Part shown: in pieces, positions 36,755 to 46,466 of the stretch | Layout of the letters: every line of letters begins with the position of its first letter | Numbering within the stretch: the first letter of the stretch is position 1 | From: Arthrobacter caoxuetaonis | GTDB taxonomy: Bacteria > Actinomycetota > Actinomycetes > Actinomycetales > Micrococcaceae | Direction: 5' to 3' | DNA length: 64,000 nucleotides | Assembly: GCF_023921125.1 (NCBI RefSeq) | Contig: NZ_CP099466.1 | Span: 2,170,001 to 2,234,000, forward strand | Notes under the pieces: generated by a model | Database searches by the model: none | Told to the model about the DNA's origin: nothing | What the model saw: the letters and a program-made list of their open reading frames with translations, nothing else | Program-made: the position numbers and the translations under genes

Positions 36755-38191
36755 CTAGTGGGTGTCCACGGCTTCGATTTCGGAGTGGTCACCGCTCCAC
36801 AGCGTGTGGAAGGTGCCTTCGGCGTCGACCCGGCTGTAGGTGTGCGCGCCGAAGAGATCGCGCAGGCCCTGGGTCAGCGCGGCCGGAAGGCGCTTGCGGC
36901 GCAGGCCGTCGTAGTAGGCCAGCGAGGAGGAGAAGACCGGAACCGGGATCCCCAGCTGCACAGCCACGGAGACCACACGGCGCCAGGCCGGCAGCGCCTG
37001 GGCAATGGACTCGGCGAAGGCCGGGGCCAGCAGCAGGTTGGCCGGAGCCTTTCCGTCCGCGTAGGCCTTCATGATGTCATCGAGCAGTTCGGCACGGATG
37101 ATGCAGCCGGCACGCCACAGCGAGGCAATCTCATCCAGCTTCAGATCCCAGCCGTAGGTCTTGGCAGCGCCGGTGAGCATGTCCAGGCCCTGGGCGTAGC
37201 TGACGAGCTTGGACGCGTACAGCGCCTGCCGCACGTCCTCCACAAAGGTATCCGGCAGCTCGACGCCGATTTCCTCACCGGCCAGGATGCCCTGGGCTTC
37301 CTCGCGCTGGCCGCGCTGGGAAGAAAGGGCGCGGGCGAAGACGGATTCGGCGATCGCCGAGACCGGGGAGCCCAGGTCCAGGCCCGAGACAACGGTCCAG
37401 CGGCCGGTGCCCTTCTGGCCGGCGGAATCCACGACGACGTCAACAAACGGCTTGCCGGTCTTCGGGTCGGTGTGGGCCAGGACTTCGGCCGTGATCTCGA
37501 TGAGGAAGGAGCTCAGCTGGCCCCGGTTCCACTCGGTGAAGATCTGTGCCTGCTCAGCCGGTTCAATTCCGGCAGCGGAGCGCAGCAGGTCGTAGGCCTC
37601 GCCGATGACCTGCATGTCGGCGTATTCAATGCCGTTGTGAACCATCTTCACGAAGTGCCCGGCGCCGTCGGTGCCGACCCAGGTGCAGCACGGCTCGCCG
37701 TTGTACTTGGCGGAAATCTTCTCCAGCATCGGGCCGAGCGAGTCGTAGGACTCGCGGGAGCCGCCGGGCATGATGGACGGACCCAGGAGTGCACCTTCTT
37801 CACCGCCGGAAACCCCGACGCCAACGAAGTGCAGGTCCTTTTCGGCCAGTGCGGCCTCACGGCGGCGGGTGTCTTCGTAGTGGGAGTTCCCGGCGTCAAT
37901 GACGATGTCGCCCGGCTCCAGGAGCGGCACCAGCTGGTCGATGACCGAATCCACGGGCGCTCCGGCCTTCACCATGATCAGGACGCGGCGCGGTTTTTCG
38001 AGGGAATCCACCAGCTCCTGCAGGGTCTCCGTGCGGACGAAGTCGCCTTCGTCCCCGTGGGCGTTCAGCAGGGCGTCCGTTTTTTCCACCGACCGGTTGT
38101 GCAGGGCCACCGTGTAGCCGTTGCGGGCCAGGTTGCGGGCGAGATTCGCCCCCATGACAGCCAGGCCGGTTACACCGATTTGTGCGCTCAA
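36755..38191 (-). CDS. gnd: 6-phosphogluconate dehydrogenase, NADP-dependent, decarboxylating
   Basis: Oxidative pentose phosphate enzyme yielding ribulose 5-phosphate, CO2 and NADPH. About 478 aa, the dimeric long class. Motifs are VTGLAVMGANLARNLARNG (NADP fold), the catalytic GGSRESY and VGTDGAGHFVKMVHNGIEY (in parts) with the active Lys, and TGRWTV. The C-terminal tail ends HTLWSGDHSEIEAVDTH (in part). TTG 38191 is preferred because GGAG lies five bases upstream; GTG 38197 overlaps that ribosome site. Confidence 0.95.
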   Translation of the reverse strand: MSAQIGVTGLAVMGANLARNLARNGYTVALHNRSVEKTDALLNAHGDEGDFVRTETLQELVDSLEKPRRVLIMVKAGAPVDSVIDQLVPLLEPGDIVIDAGNSHYEDTRRREAALAEKDLHFVGVGVSGGEEGALLGPSIMPGGSRESYDSLGPMLEKISAKYNGEPCCTWVGTDGAGHFVKMVHNGIEYADMQVIGEAYDLLRSAAGIEPAEQAQIFTEWNRGQLSSFLIEITAEVLAHTDPKTGKPFVDVVVDSAGQKGTGRWTVVSGLDLGSPVSAIAESVFARALSSQRGQREEAQGILAGEEIGVELPDTFVEDVRQALYASKLVSYAQGLDMLTGAAKTYGWDLKLDEIASLWRAGCIIRAELLDDIMKAYADGKAPANLLLAPAFAESIAQALPAWRRVVSVAVQLGIPVPVFSSSLAYYDGLRRKRLPAALTQGLRDLFGAHTYSRVDAEGTFHTLWSGDHSEIEAVDTH

Positions 38192-38328
38192 GTTCACTCC
38201 AAGGATTCTTCAGGTGCCGGGAACCAGCACGGTGTCGGCGCAGCAGTGGCGCCGTCTTCAGCCTTTAGCCTATTCTCCCGGAGGCCGCCCCCGCCACACG
38301 GCTGCTTGCCGCGGCCTGCACGCGGAGG

Positions 38329-39762
38329 TCAGGATCCGGCGGCGGCCGGAACCCGCCCCGAGCGGACGGCTGCTGAGAAGGCCTCATAGTCCCGCTCGTT
38401 TTGGTCGGCGTACCGGTCGCAGAAATCCGCAACGGATTCGTCGAAAACGTCCCCCTTGCCCAGGTAGGCTGCGATCGCGATGGGGTCCCCGGACCTGGCG
38501 TGCGCCCTGGCGAGGGTCCAGCCGCACGCACGGGCATAGAAACCCATCCCCATCGGCCGCATGCCTTCGATGACCGCGGAGCCTTTCATGTCCCGCAGCT
38601 GGCGCCAATACAGGTATCGGTTTTCCTGAACGCCTTTGGTCCAGCCCAGGAAAATATCGCTCGCGGCCTGCATCCTGCGCTGGCCCTGGACCACCCGCGC
38701 ACCGGGATGGCGGTAGGCGCTGCGGGGCAGGTGGTCTTCCAGGACGGACCGCGTTGCTTCCTTGACCTGCAGGAACAGCGGGTCTGCGGAGTCGCGGCCT
38801 TGGAGGAGAACGATAAAGGCCCTTGTGCCGACGCTTCCAACACCCACGACCTTGCGGGCTACGTCGAGCATTTCGAAGCGCTCAAGGAGCTGGCGCCTGT
38901 CATGCTGCAGGTTCTGGCGGTAGGAATGCAGCTGGTCCCTCATGTCGTTCGCCATCTCTTCCGCGGACGTGCCGAACACTGCCTCCAGTTCCCGGACCGG
39001 GATGATGATCGGAGGCTGGCTGACAATCCGGTACGTGCCGTCCACACGTTCGGCAAGCTTGGACAGCGCCTGCAGGCTGTCCCGCGAGCGTGCTTTCCGA
39101 ACTGCCTTCGCCACTTTCTCTCCCGCCAGTTTTGCCGCCCTTTTCTCTGCTTTGCCCTTGCTGGACTCGGCCACGAGCTGGATCGCTGCGAGCAGGTCCT
39201 GGTCCGACTGCCGTGCATACCAGATGTCCAACGTGCCCATCTGCGCGAAGCTGCGCATCGCTTCGCGGTATGACCGGATCGCTGCGAGGGACACACCGCG
39301 CGCATCCTCCCGGCTGAACATGTTGTGCCTGGCCGCAATGGTGAAACTCGCTGCCATCCGCAGAACGTCGTACTCGAACGGCCCGGGGAGGGTTTCGTCG
39401 AAGTCGTTGAGATCAAAGACCAGGGTCCGCTCAGGGGAGGCAAACACGCCGAAATTGGACAGGTGGGCATCACCGCAGAGCTGGACATCCAGCCCCGCCC
39501 GCGCGGTGTCCTTGAGATCCGCGGCCATGATCTTCGCCGCCCCGCGGTAGAACGTCAACGGCGAGGCCAGCATCCTGGCGTGCCTCACCGGTACCAGGTC
39601 CGGTTCACGGGTCAGGTTCTGCTCTTCGATGAGCGCCACCGGGTCCGGCCGCCCGGGTGACGGGACCCAGTCCCGGTGTACGGCGCGGGGTGTGGCTTGC
39701 CGGCGCTGCCTGCCCCCTGCGGCGCGCTCCGGAATGCTCTGGTGCCTGGTTGTCCTGCCCAT
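38329..39762 (-). CDS. DUF2252 family protein
   Basis: 477-aa DUF2252 protein of unknown substrate. The motif LCGDAHLSNFG followed by VFDLNDFDE resembles the catalytic GDxHxxN loop and metal-binding Asp of aminoglycoside-phosphotransferase/kinase-like folds, so a small-molecule kinase is possible. That reading is inference. The N-terminal 45 residues are basic and low complexity. The end of the family domain (YADQNERDYEAF) is intact. It stands alone on the minus strand between gnd and a serine hydrolase gene. Confidence 0.87.
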   Translation of the reverse strand: MGRTTRHQSIPERAAGGRQRRQATPRAVHRDWVPSPGRPDPVALIEEQNLTREPDLVPVRHARMLASPLTFYRGAAKIMAADLKDTARAGLDVQLCGDAHLSNFGVFASPERTLVFDLNDFDETLPGPFEYDVLRMAASFTIAARHNMFSREDARGVSLAAIRSYREAMRSFAQMGTLDIWYARQSDQDLLAAIQLVAESSKGKAEKRAAKLAGEKVAKAVRKARSRDSLQALSKLAERVDGTYRIVSQPPIIIPVRELEAVFGTSAEEMANDMRDQLHSYRQNLQHDRRQLLERFEMLDVARKVVGVGSVGTRAFIVLLQGRDSADPLFLQVKEATRSVLEDHLPRSAYRHPGARVVQGQRRMQAASDIFLGWTKGVQENRYLYWRQLRDMKGSAVIEGMRPMGMGFYARACGWTLARAHARSGDPIAIAAYLGKGDVFDESVADFCDRYADQNERDYEAFSAAVRSGRVPAAAGS

Positions 39763-40025
39763 AATCGGGGCCTTTCAATGCGGCTTGCTGCGCTGCCAGG
39801 GCTCCTGTGCACCGCAGCCGACCAGATCAGGATATCCGCCCGCTTCCGCCGTGGGCAGGTTTCCCGCATTCTTGGAAGCAAAGCGGTTCGACCTTGTCCA
39901 CGTTGCCGGGACAGTGACCGGTACGGCAGGTCCGGAACGGCGCGGGGGCACGGGAGGGAAAGCCCAGGATTGTGCTGCTCATCGGAACCATCGTCCTGGC
40001 TCTTTTCACTACCTTGTCCCCGACG

Positions 40026-40892
40026 CTACGCGGAGTCCCGCAGCTCCCAGCGGTTCACTATCGAAGCGGCGCCTTCGAGGACGGCGATACCGTCCTCGAG
40101 AGTCTCTGTACCTGCGGTCAGGACCACCAGGCTGTATTCGGCGCCGTCTCCGAGAACAAACCCGGAGCTGCCCACATTCCAGGACAGCAGGTCATCCTGC
40201 AGCCAGCCGTTTTTCAGGCCCACTTCTGCCACGGAACTGAGGGTTCCGGCGCTGATCCCCCATGACTGCTCCGGCACTACGCTCTCCAGCAGCGTCACCG
40301 CATACTCATGCAGCTGGGGATCGATCCAGTCCACGCCCCGGGCCACAGCCGTCGCAATCCGCAACTGGTCCTCCGCGGTGGTCTCGTTCGTACCCCAGAT
40401 TTCCGTTGCCACGGTCTCCGAGATGCCGAGCCGGTCATACGTTGCCTGCAGTTCAGGAGCTCCGCCAACCAGTGCGTAGAGCTGGTCAGTTGCCGTGTTG
40501 TCACTCCGGCGGATCATCTCCTCCGCCAGTGCGCGCTCCCCGGCCGATAGCTCCCTGCCCTCCTCAGTTGCCTGCCTCAGCAGGGTGAGGAGGATGGGCA
40601 CCTTCACCAGGCTGGCTTCGAGATAGCGTCCCGACGGGTTGTAGGTCCAGGCCTGGCCGGTGTCGTGCTCGTACAGTGCAACCGAGAAGTCAATGCTGGT
40701 TTCGGCGTTGTACCGGTCCAATTCGGTCATCAGCTGCGTCTCGGGACGCGCAGTGGGCGACGGCGTCGCAGCTTGCTGAGGGACCGCGGCCTCTCCTTGG
40801 TCCGGTACGGGCGTGCAGCCGGCAACCGCGGAGACCAGCGTTCCCGCGGCCAGCAGCGATGCCAGGAGGGATTTGAAAAAGGTGGTGCGCAA
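40026..40892 (-). CDS. Beta-lactamase-like serine hydrolase lipoprotein
   Basis: 288-aa predicted lipoprotein with lipobox SAVAGC at about residue 26 and a Thr/Pro-rich linker. The penicillin-binding/class A fold is shown by the SLVK (SxxK) motif in EASLVKVPILL and by RRSDNTATD (SDN). The third motif, normally KTG, reads LKNGW. So catalysis or substrate choice may differ from true beta-lactamases, and resistance should not be assumed. The start is TTG 40892. It is upstream of, and transcribed toward, a gene-free 263-base gap before DUF2252. Confidence 0.82.
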   Translation of the reverse strand: MRTTFFKSLLASLLAAGTLVSAVAGCTPVPDQGEAAVPQQAATPSPTARPETQLMTELDRYNAETSIDFSVALYEHDTGQAWTYNPSGRYLEASLVKVPILLTLLRQATEEGRELSAGERALAEEMIRRSDNTATDQLYALVGGAPELQATYDRLGISETVATEIWGTNETTAEDQLRIATAVARGVDWIDPQLHEYAVTLLESVVPEQSWGISAGTLSSVAEVGLKNGWLQDDLLSWNVGSSGFVLGDGAEYSLVVLTAGTETLEDGIAVLEGAASIVNRWELRDSA

Positions 40893-41049
40893 CGGTGGTC
40901 TTTCACATCGAACATGGGAATGGCCGCCTTAGTTGGCAGCCTGTTCCGTCTTACCACCAAAACCTCAAAGTCTGGTGTGTGCCGGCTGCCACCTTGGCGG
41001 GGCATTCGGCGGGTGTGCTCCGGGGGTCACCCTGCCTCCGCACGGGACG

Positions 41050-41087
41050 AAAAAACCCGCCTTCGGTTATTACCGAGGCGGGTTTTG
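41050..41087. terminator. Terminator downstream of tRNA-Val
   Basis: CCCGCCTTCGGT and ACCGAGGCGGG form a stem with one bulged base and a TATT loop. It is flanked by A6 on the left and TTTT on the right, so it ends the minus-strand tRNA-Val transcript with a U tract and could act on both strands. Confidence 0.85.
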
Positions 41088-41091
41088 TCCG

Positions 41092-41164
41092 TGGGTCCTA
41101 CCGGGATCGAACCGATGACATCCACGGTGTAAACGTGGCGCTCTACCAGCTGAGCTAAAGACCC
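41092..41164 (-). tRNA. tRNA-Val (anticodon TAC)
   Basis: Reverse strand: acceptor GGGTCTT/AGGACCC, D arm TAGCTCAGCTGGTAGAGC, anticodon stem-loop CCACG-TTTACAC-CGTGG with TAC, T arm GGTTCGATCC, discriminator A at 41092. It is 73 nt long. Confidence 0.95.
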
Positions 41165-41248
41165 GACGTGACCCGTTATGCCAGCTGGGATATCCCGGCC
41201 AGCGCCGCATCACGAGGAATTACATTACCGGACAGGCGTCCTAAACGC

Positions 41249-42208
41249 CTAATCGGGCTGCGCTCCGGCGTCGTGCTGTGTCCTGCCGGGCTCGGGCAGG
41301 GAGCGGGCCAGATACTGCAGTGCTGTGCCCACCCCCATGTCGATCTTCAGGTCCGCCAGATCATCCCCCCGGGTCTGCCCGCGGTTAATGATCACCACCG
41401 GCTTTCCCTCTTTCGCGGCGTGGCGGACAAAACGCAGTCCGCTCATCACGGTCAGTGAGGAGCCCGCCACGAGCAGGGCACCGGCGTCATCCACGGCCGC
41501 GTAAGCGAGCCGGACGCGTTCCTTGGGAACGTTCTCGCCAAAGTAGACGAAGTCGGGCTTCAGCATGCCGTCGCAGACCGGGCAGTCCGCGACCGTAAAG
41601 CCTTCCGTGTCCGCGATCTCGGCATCGGCGTCGGGTGCTGTGTCCCACTCGGCACCGACCTGCTCCAGGTATCCCGGATTCAGCTTTTCCAGCAGCCGCG
41701 CGATCCCTTCGCGCGTGTAGACGGACCCGCAGGAGAGGCAGAGGACACGGTCATACCTGCCGTGGAGGTCGACGACCCGGATGCTGCCCGCATCGCTGTG
41801 GAGCCGGTCCACATTCTGCGTGATCACGCCCGTCAGCAGCCCGCGTTCCTCCAGATGGACCACGGCCTCATGCCCTGCGTTGGGCACGGCGTGCCGCAGG
41901 TGGTGCCATCCGACGTGGTTGCGTGCCCAGTATCGCTGCCGCATGACGGGATCGCCCACAAATTGCTGATACGTCATGGGATTGCGCGGCGGCGCGTCCG
42001 GTCCGCGGTAATCCGGAATCCCGGAGTCAGTGCTGAGGCCCGCCCCGGTCAGCAGTGCCATGCGGCGCCCCGCGAGAAGTTCGACGGCGGCATCCAGCTG
42101 CGCCCGCTCGGCATCCGTGGGATCCGTGGAAGCATCGGCCGGATCCCGGGTTACGAACCCGGTCAGGCCGGTTCCGGCGGGGCCGAAGGGTTTGCGCGCC
42201 AGGGGCAT
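41249..42208 (-). CDS. cobB: Sir2-family NAD-dependent protein deacylase
   Basis: Sirtuin of 319 aa that removes acyl groups from Lys using NAD. Motifs are GAGLSTDSGIPDYRGP, TQNVDRLH, the catalytic His in VDLHGRYDRV, a four-Cys zinc site (CLSC and CPVC) and VAGSSLTVMSG. ATG 42208 follows the peroxiredoxin stop by one base (TGACATG), so the two are translated together. The placement after a peroxiredoxin suggests a redox or metabolic-stress link, which is inference. Confidence 0.93.
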   Translation of the reverse strand: MPLARKPFGPAGTGLTGFVTRDPADASTDPTDAERAQLDAAVELLAGRRMALLTGAGLSTDSGIPDYRGPDAPPRNPMTYQQFVGDPVMRQRYWARNHVGWHHLRHAVPNAGHEAVVHLEERGLLTGVITQNVDRLHSDAGSIRVVDLHGRYDRVLCLSCGSVYTREGIARLLEKLNPGYLEQVGAEWDTAPDADAEIADTEGFTVADCPVCDGMLKPDFVYFGENVPKERVRLAYAAVDDAGALLVAGSSLTVMSGLRFVRHAAKEGKPVVIINRGQTRGDDLADLKIDMGVGTALQYLARSLPEPGRTQHDAGAQPD

Positions 42209-42209
42209 G

Positions 42210-42695
42210 TCAGCTACGGCCAGCCGTTGAGAGTTCCAGGAGCGCCTCCCGGTATGCTGCCTGGTCGCGGGGTTCACCCATCGCGGAGCTCAGGACCGTG
42301 CGGATGACGCCGTCGGCTCCGATGACAAAGCTGGACCTCGTGGCTAACCCGCGGTTTTCGTCAAACACACCGTAGCGCCGCGCGACGGCACCGTGGGGCC
42401 AGAAATCCGAAAGCAGGTCAAACTCCCAGCCCTGCTCCGCGGCCCAGGCCCGCAGCGAGTATTTTGCGTCGCTGGAGACTGCCAGCAGTGAAGCCCCGGC
42501 AGCATCGAACTCCGGCTGCAGGGATGCCAGTTCCGCCAGCTCTCCGGAACATACCCGTGAGAAAGCAAAGGGATAGAAAACCAGGACCACCGGTTTTCCT
42601 GCCAACCGCTCCAGGCTCACCGGCTCCCCATACTGGTTCGGGAGCTCGAAGCCGGGGGCGGGCTCCCCGGGATTGGGACCGGTTGCAGCCGGCAT
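42210..42695 (-). CDS. Peroxiredoxin, AhpE-like
   Basis: 161-aa thioredoxin-fold peroxidase. The peroxidatic Cys is in FYPFAFSRVCSGEL (about residue 49), the AhpE pattern with S-x-x-C in place of T-x-x-C. SVSSDAKYSLRAWA-like and FDENRGLATRSSFVI follow. No second conserved Cys is evident, so it is probably one-Cys and recycled by a thiol partner. It is coupled to the sirtuin downstream and follows the DUF3052 gene by six bases on the same strand. Confidence 0.9.
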   Translation of the reverse strand: MPAATGPNPGEPAPGFELPNQYGEPVSLERLAGKPVVLVFYPFAFSRVCSGELAELASLQPEFDAAGASLLAVSSDAKYSLRAWAAEQGWEFDLLSDFWPHGAVARRYGVFDENRGLATRSSFVIGADGVIRTVLSSAMGEPRDQAAYREALLELSTAGRS

Positions 42696-42701
42696 GCGCC
42701 G

Positions 42702-43121
42702 CTACTTCTTCCTGCGGCTCACCAGGCGGGTGGCTGCCCAGTCCTGACACACACCCGGGGAGGTGGTGACGTGCAGGCCCGCAGTGGGAGCTGCTTCCTC
42801 AATGTCGGCCGGGGGAACATAGCCGTTCCGGCCGGACTTGGGGGTGAGGACCCAGACGACGCCGCCGTCGTCCAGCGTGGTCAGCGAATCGACCAGTGCG
42901 TCTACCAAATCACCGTCATCGGCGCGCCACCACAAGATCACACCGTCGACGACGTCATGATCATCCTCCGTCAGGAGTTCGCCGCCGATGAGGTCCTCAA
43001 GATCCTCCCGGAGATCGAAGTCAACGTCGTCGTCGTAGCCGAATTCCTGAATCAGGTCGCCGTCTTTGAAACCCATTCTTTCCGCCACATTGCTCTCTGT
43101 GGCGGCATCGGCCTCGCTCAC
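42702..43121 (-). CDS. DUF3052 family protein
   Basis: Actinobacterial protein of about 139 aa, function unknown. It has RMGFKDGDLIQEFGYDDDVD, an acidic middle, VDGVILWWRADDGDLVDALVDS and VVWVLTPKSGRNGYVPPADI (given in parts). GTG 43121 gives the family-typical N-terminus SEADAATES but AGGAGG touches it. ATG 43145 would add eight residues but lacks a ribosome site. The family is often found near aceE in actinobacteria, as here (aceE diverges 347 bases away). Confidence 0.85.
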   Translation of the reverse strand: MSEADAATESNVAERMGFKDGDLIQEFGYDDDVDFDLREDLEDLIGGELLTEDDHDVVDGVILWWRADDGDLVDALVDSLTTLDDGGVVWVLTPKSGRNGYVPPADIEEAAPTAGLHVTTSPGVCQDWAATRLVSRRKK

Positions 43122-43468
43122 TTCACTCCTCCTGGTTGACTGCATAAATACAAGGGAATCACATCTTGGGGCGAACTGCCCGTTCCTGATCACAAGGGAA
43201 CACCTTTTGGGGGCAAGCTTCAAGGGGTTTTGCGCCCTGCGGCCGCGCCCCGGACGTGATGCCCAAGGGTCCCTTGCCCCGCAGGCACGAGGTTCGCCGC
43301 GGACCCTACGAAAGAATTGGCCACCGGTCTACAGTGGCCTAAAGGGCTCCGGGGCCGCGCACGCCGCCCATGGGACCAAAGCACCCAGCCGCCCGGCAGA
43401 CAGGGCCGGGAATCATCAGCGCAGCGTCAGACCAATGTCCAGTCACCATCTGTGCATAGGAGAATTTC

Positions 43469-46207
43469 GTGGCCGCAGAAGACAAAACGGACATCCTCAG
43501 CGGGCTTACGGGCCAGCTGCCGGACAAGGATCCGGAAGAAACCGCCGAATGGATCGAATCGCTGGACGATCTGATCCGGACCGAAGGCACCGAACGGGCG
43601 CAGTTCATCATGCGTTCCCTGCTCCAGCGCGCGGGGGCCCACTCCGTGGGTGTGCCCATGGTCACCACCACGGACTACGTCAACACGATCCCGGTGGACC
43701 AGGAACCGGAGTTCCCGGGAGACGAAGAGATCGAGCGCCGGTTCAGGGCATGGATGCGCTGGAACGCGGCCGTAATGGTCCACCGTGCCCAGCGCCCCGG
43801 CATTGGCGTCGGCGGCCACATCTCGACCTTCGCCGGAGCTGCAACCCTCTATGAAGTGGGCATGAACCATTTCTTCCGCGGCAAGGACTTCCCGGGCCGG
43901 GGCGACCAGGTCTACTTCCAGGGCCATGCGGCACCGGGAATGTACGCCCGGGCGTACCTGGAGGGCAGGCTCACCGAAGAGGACCTTGACGGCTTCCGGC
44001 AGGAAAAATCCCGGGAAGGCCATGCACTGTCCTCCTACCCGCATCCGCGTTCCATGCCGGATTTCTGGGAGTTCCCCACCGTGTCCATGGGAATCGGGCC
44101 AATGAACGCCATCTTCCAGGCGCAGCTAAACCGCTACATGGATAACCGCGGCATGAAGGACACCTCCAACCAGCACGTCTGGGCGTTCCTGGGCGACGGC
44201 GAAATGGACGAACCCGAATCCCGCGGGCTGCTGCACGTCGCGGCCAACGACGAGCTCGACAACCTGACCTTCGTCGTCAACTGCAACCTGCAGCGCCTCG
44301 ACGGTCCGGTGCGCGGCAACGGCAAGATCATGCAGGAGCTGGAAGCCTTCTTCCGCGGCGCAGGATGGAACGTCATCAAAGTCGTGTGGGGCAGGGAGTG
44401 GGATCCGCTGCTGGAAGCGGATGAAGACGGCGCGCTGGTGGACATCATGAACTCCACGCCCGACGGCGACTACCAGACCTACAAGGGCGAGTCCGGCGGA
44501 TTCGTCCGGGACCACTTCTTCGGCAAGAGTCCCCAGACCAAGGCCATGGTCTCAGGACTTTCCGACGATGACATCTGGAACCTGAAGCGGGGCGGGCACG
44601 ACTACCGGAAGGTCTACGCCGCATACAAAGCGGCAGTCGAATTCAAGGGCAAGCCGACTGTTGTCCTGGCCCACACGGTGAAGGGTTACGGGCTGGGTCC
44701 GCATTTCGAGGCCCGGAACGCCACTCACCAGATGAAGAAGCTGACGCTGGATGACCTGAAGCTGTTCCGGGACTACCTGCGGATTCCCATCACCGACGAA
44801 CAGCTCGAGGCGGATCCCTACCGTCCTCCGTATTACAACCCGGGTCCGCAGGCGCCTGAGATCCGGTACATGCTGGACCGGCGCCGGGAGCTGGGCGGGT
44901 TCCTGCCGGAGCGCCGCTCGGACTTCAAACCCATCCACCTGCCCGGCGAAAAGTCCTACGAAGTAGCGAACCGGGGCTCGGGCAAACAGCTGGCTGCGAG
45001 CACCATGGCCTTTGTGCGGCTGCTCAAGGACCTGATGCGGGACAAGGAGTTCGGCACCCGGATTGTGCCGATCATCCCGGATGAGGCCCGCACCTTCGGC
45101 ATGGACTCCTTCTTCCCGACGGCGAAGATCTACAACCCCCAGGGGCAGAACTACCTGTCTGTGGACCGGGACCTCGTCCTGGCCTACAAGGAGTCCCCGC
45201 AGGGCCAGATCGTGCACATGGGCATCAACGAAGCCGGCTCCATTGCCGCCTTCACCGCTGCCGGGACGGCCTATGCGACCCAGGGCGTTCCCCTGATCCC
45301 GGTCTATGTGTTCTATTCGATGTTCGGGTTCCAGCGGACCGGGGACTTCATCTGGGCAGCTGCTGACCAGATGGCGCGGGGCTTCATGATCTCGGCCACC
45401 GCGGGCCGGACGACGCTGACGGGTGAGGGTTTGCAGCATGCCGACGGGCATTCCCCTATCCTGGCCTCCACCAATCCCGCGGTGCGGACCTACGATCCTG
45501 CCTACGGCTACGAGATCGGGCACATTGTCCGCCACGGACTGGAGCAGATGTACGGCCCGGACTCGGAGGACCCGAACGTCATCTTCAACATCATGGCCTA
45601 CAACGAGCCGATCCAGCAGCCCAAGGCGCCGGAGGACCTTGACGTGGAAGGCGTCATCAAAGGCATCTACCTGCTCTCCCCCGCGAGCATTGACGGACCC
45701 AGGACACAGCTGCTGGCGTCCGGCGTCGCGGTTCCCTGGGCATTGGAAGCCCAGCGCCTCCTCGCAGACGACTGGAACGTTTCGGCGGATGTCTGGTCAG
45801 TGACCTCCTGGAACGAGCTGCGCCGTGACGGACTGGCAGCGGAAGAGCATTCCTTCCTGCACCCGGATGCCGAAGCACGGGTCCCCTTCGTAACGCAGCA
45901 AATGGCCGGAGCCACGGGGCCGATCGTTGCCTCGAGTGACTACATGAAGGCGCTTCCGGACCAGATCCGGCAGTTCCTGCCGAACGAGTTTGCGTCCCTG
46001 GGTGCCGACGGCTTCGGCTTCGCGGATACCCGTGCGGCAGCCCGCCGGTTCTTCAAGATCGACAGCCATTCCATGGTGGTCCGGTCACTGGAAATGCTGG
46101 CGCGGCGCAAAGAGGTAGATGCCTCGGCGCCGCAGGAGGCCATCTCGAAGTACCATCTGCTGGATGTCACGAAGGGATCCAGCGGCAACGCGGGCGGCGA
46201 CGCCTAA
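43469..46207 (+). CDS. aceE: Pyruvate dehydrogenase E1 component, homodimeric type
   Basis: ThDP enzyme that decarboxylates pyruvate and passes the acetyl group to the lipoyl E2, giving acetyl-CoA. The 912-aa protein starts GTG 43469 with [13 protein letters not shown]. The ThDP/Mg motif begins [12 protein letters not shown] and ends [16 protein letters not shown]. Conserved [17 protein letters not shown] lies near residue 112, and the C-terminal transketolase-type domains are complete ([16 protein letters not shown]). Genes for E2 and E3 are not adjacent, as is usual in actinobacteria. Confidence 0.97.
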   Translation: MAAEDKTDILSGLTGQLPDKDPEETAEWIESLDDLIRTEGTERAQFIMRSLLQRAGAHSVGVPMVTTTDYVNTIPVDQEPEFPGDEEIERRFRAWMRWNAAVMVHRAQRPGIGVGGHISTFAGAATLYEVGMNHFFRGKDFPGRGDQVYFQGHAAPGMYARAYLEGRLTEEDLDGFRQEKSREGHALSSYPHPRSMPDFWEFPTVSMGIGPMNAIFQAQLNRYMDNRGMKDTSNQHVWAFLGDGEMDEPESRGLLHVAANDELDNLTFVVNCNLQRLDGPVRGNGKIMQELEAFFRGAGWNVIKVVWGREWDPLLEADEDGALVDIMNSTPDGDYQTYKGESGGFVRDHFFGKSPQTKAMVSGLSDDDIWNLKRGGHDYRKVYAAYKAAVEFKGKPTVVLAHTVKGYGLGPHFEARNATHQMKKLTLDDLKLFRDYLRIPITDEQLEADPYRPPYYNPGPQAPEIRYMLDRRRELGGFLPERRSDFKPIHLPGEKSYEVANRGSGKQLAASTMAFVRLLKDLMRDKEFGTRIVPIIPDEARTFGMDSFFPTAKIYNPQGQNYLSVDRDLVLAYKESPQGQIVHMGINEAGSIAAFTAAGTAYATQGVPLIPVYVFYSMFGFQRTGDFIWAAADQMARGFMISATAGRTTLTGEGLQHADGHSPILASTNPAVRTYDPAYGYEIGHIVRHGLEQMYGPDSEDPNVIFNIMAYNEPIQQPKAPEDLDVEGVIKGIYLLSPASIDGPRTQLLASGVAVPWALEAQRLLADDWNVSADVWSVTSWNELRRDGLAAEEHSFLHPDAEARVPFVTQQMAGATGPIVASSDYMKALPDQIRQFLPNEFASLGADGFGFADTRAAARRFFKIDSHSMVVRSLEMLARRKEVDASAPQEAISKYHLLDVTKGSSGNAGGDA

Positions 46208-46279
46208 GCCGGCATCCGCGCTGTGACAGGGCGCTAGGCCAGGCGGCCCCGCCGCCGCGGATGCTACAGGTCAGGCCGG

Positions 46280-46466
46280 CTACAGGTCTGTCTCGGCAAC
46301 CAGGTCGATGTGGGCCTGCATTGCGGCCGCAGCCGCTGGCGGATCACCGGCGGTGATCGCGTCCGCTATGGCGGGGTGGGAGGCCGGGGAGGCTTCAGGA
46401 CGCCCCGGCTGGCCCAGCGACGCGAGCCGGGTCTCGCGGACCTGCTCGGCGATGAACGTCATCATG
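46280..46466 (-). pseudogene. GntR/FadR-type regulator remnant (C-terminal FCD fragment)
   Basis: On the minus strand only the last 60 or so codons of an FCD ligand-binding domain remain: EQVRETRLASLG, then ASHPAIADAITAGDPPAAAAAMQAHI (in part), ending AETDL and a TAG. The HTH half and most of the FCD domain are absent; upstream in that frame the sequence is antisense to a different gene. The break is near 46460-46470, where the plus-strand remnant begins. Confidence 0.72.

Noticed and set aside
36722..38389. 555-aa plus-strand open frame opposite gnd
   Set aside because: Shadow of 6-phosphogluconate dehydrogenase; also runs through a terminator.
43319..43339. GGCCAC/GTGGCC inverted repeat upstream of aceE
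   Set aside because: Six-base GC-rich arms are common at this base composition; no supporting promoter elements.
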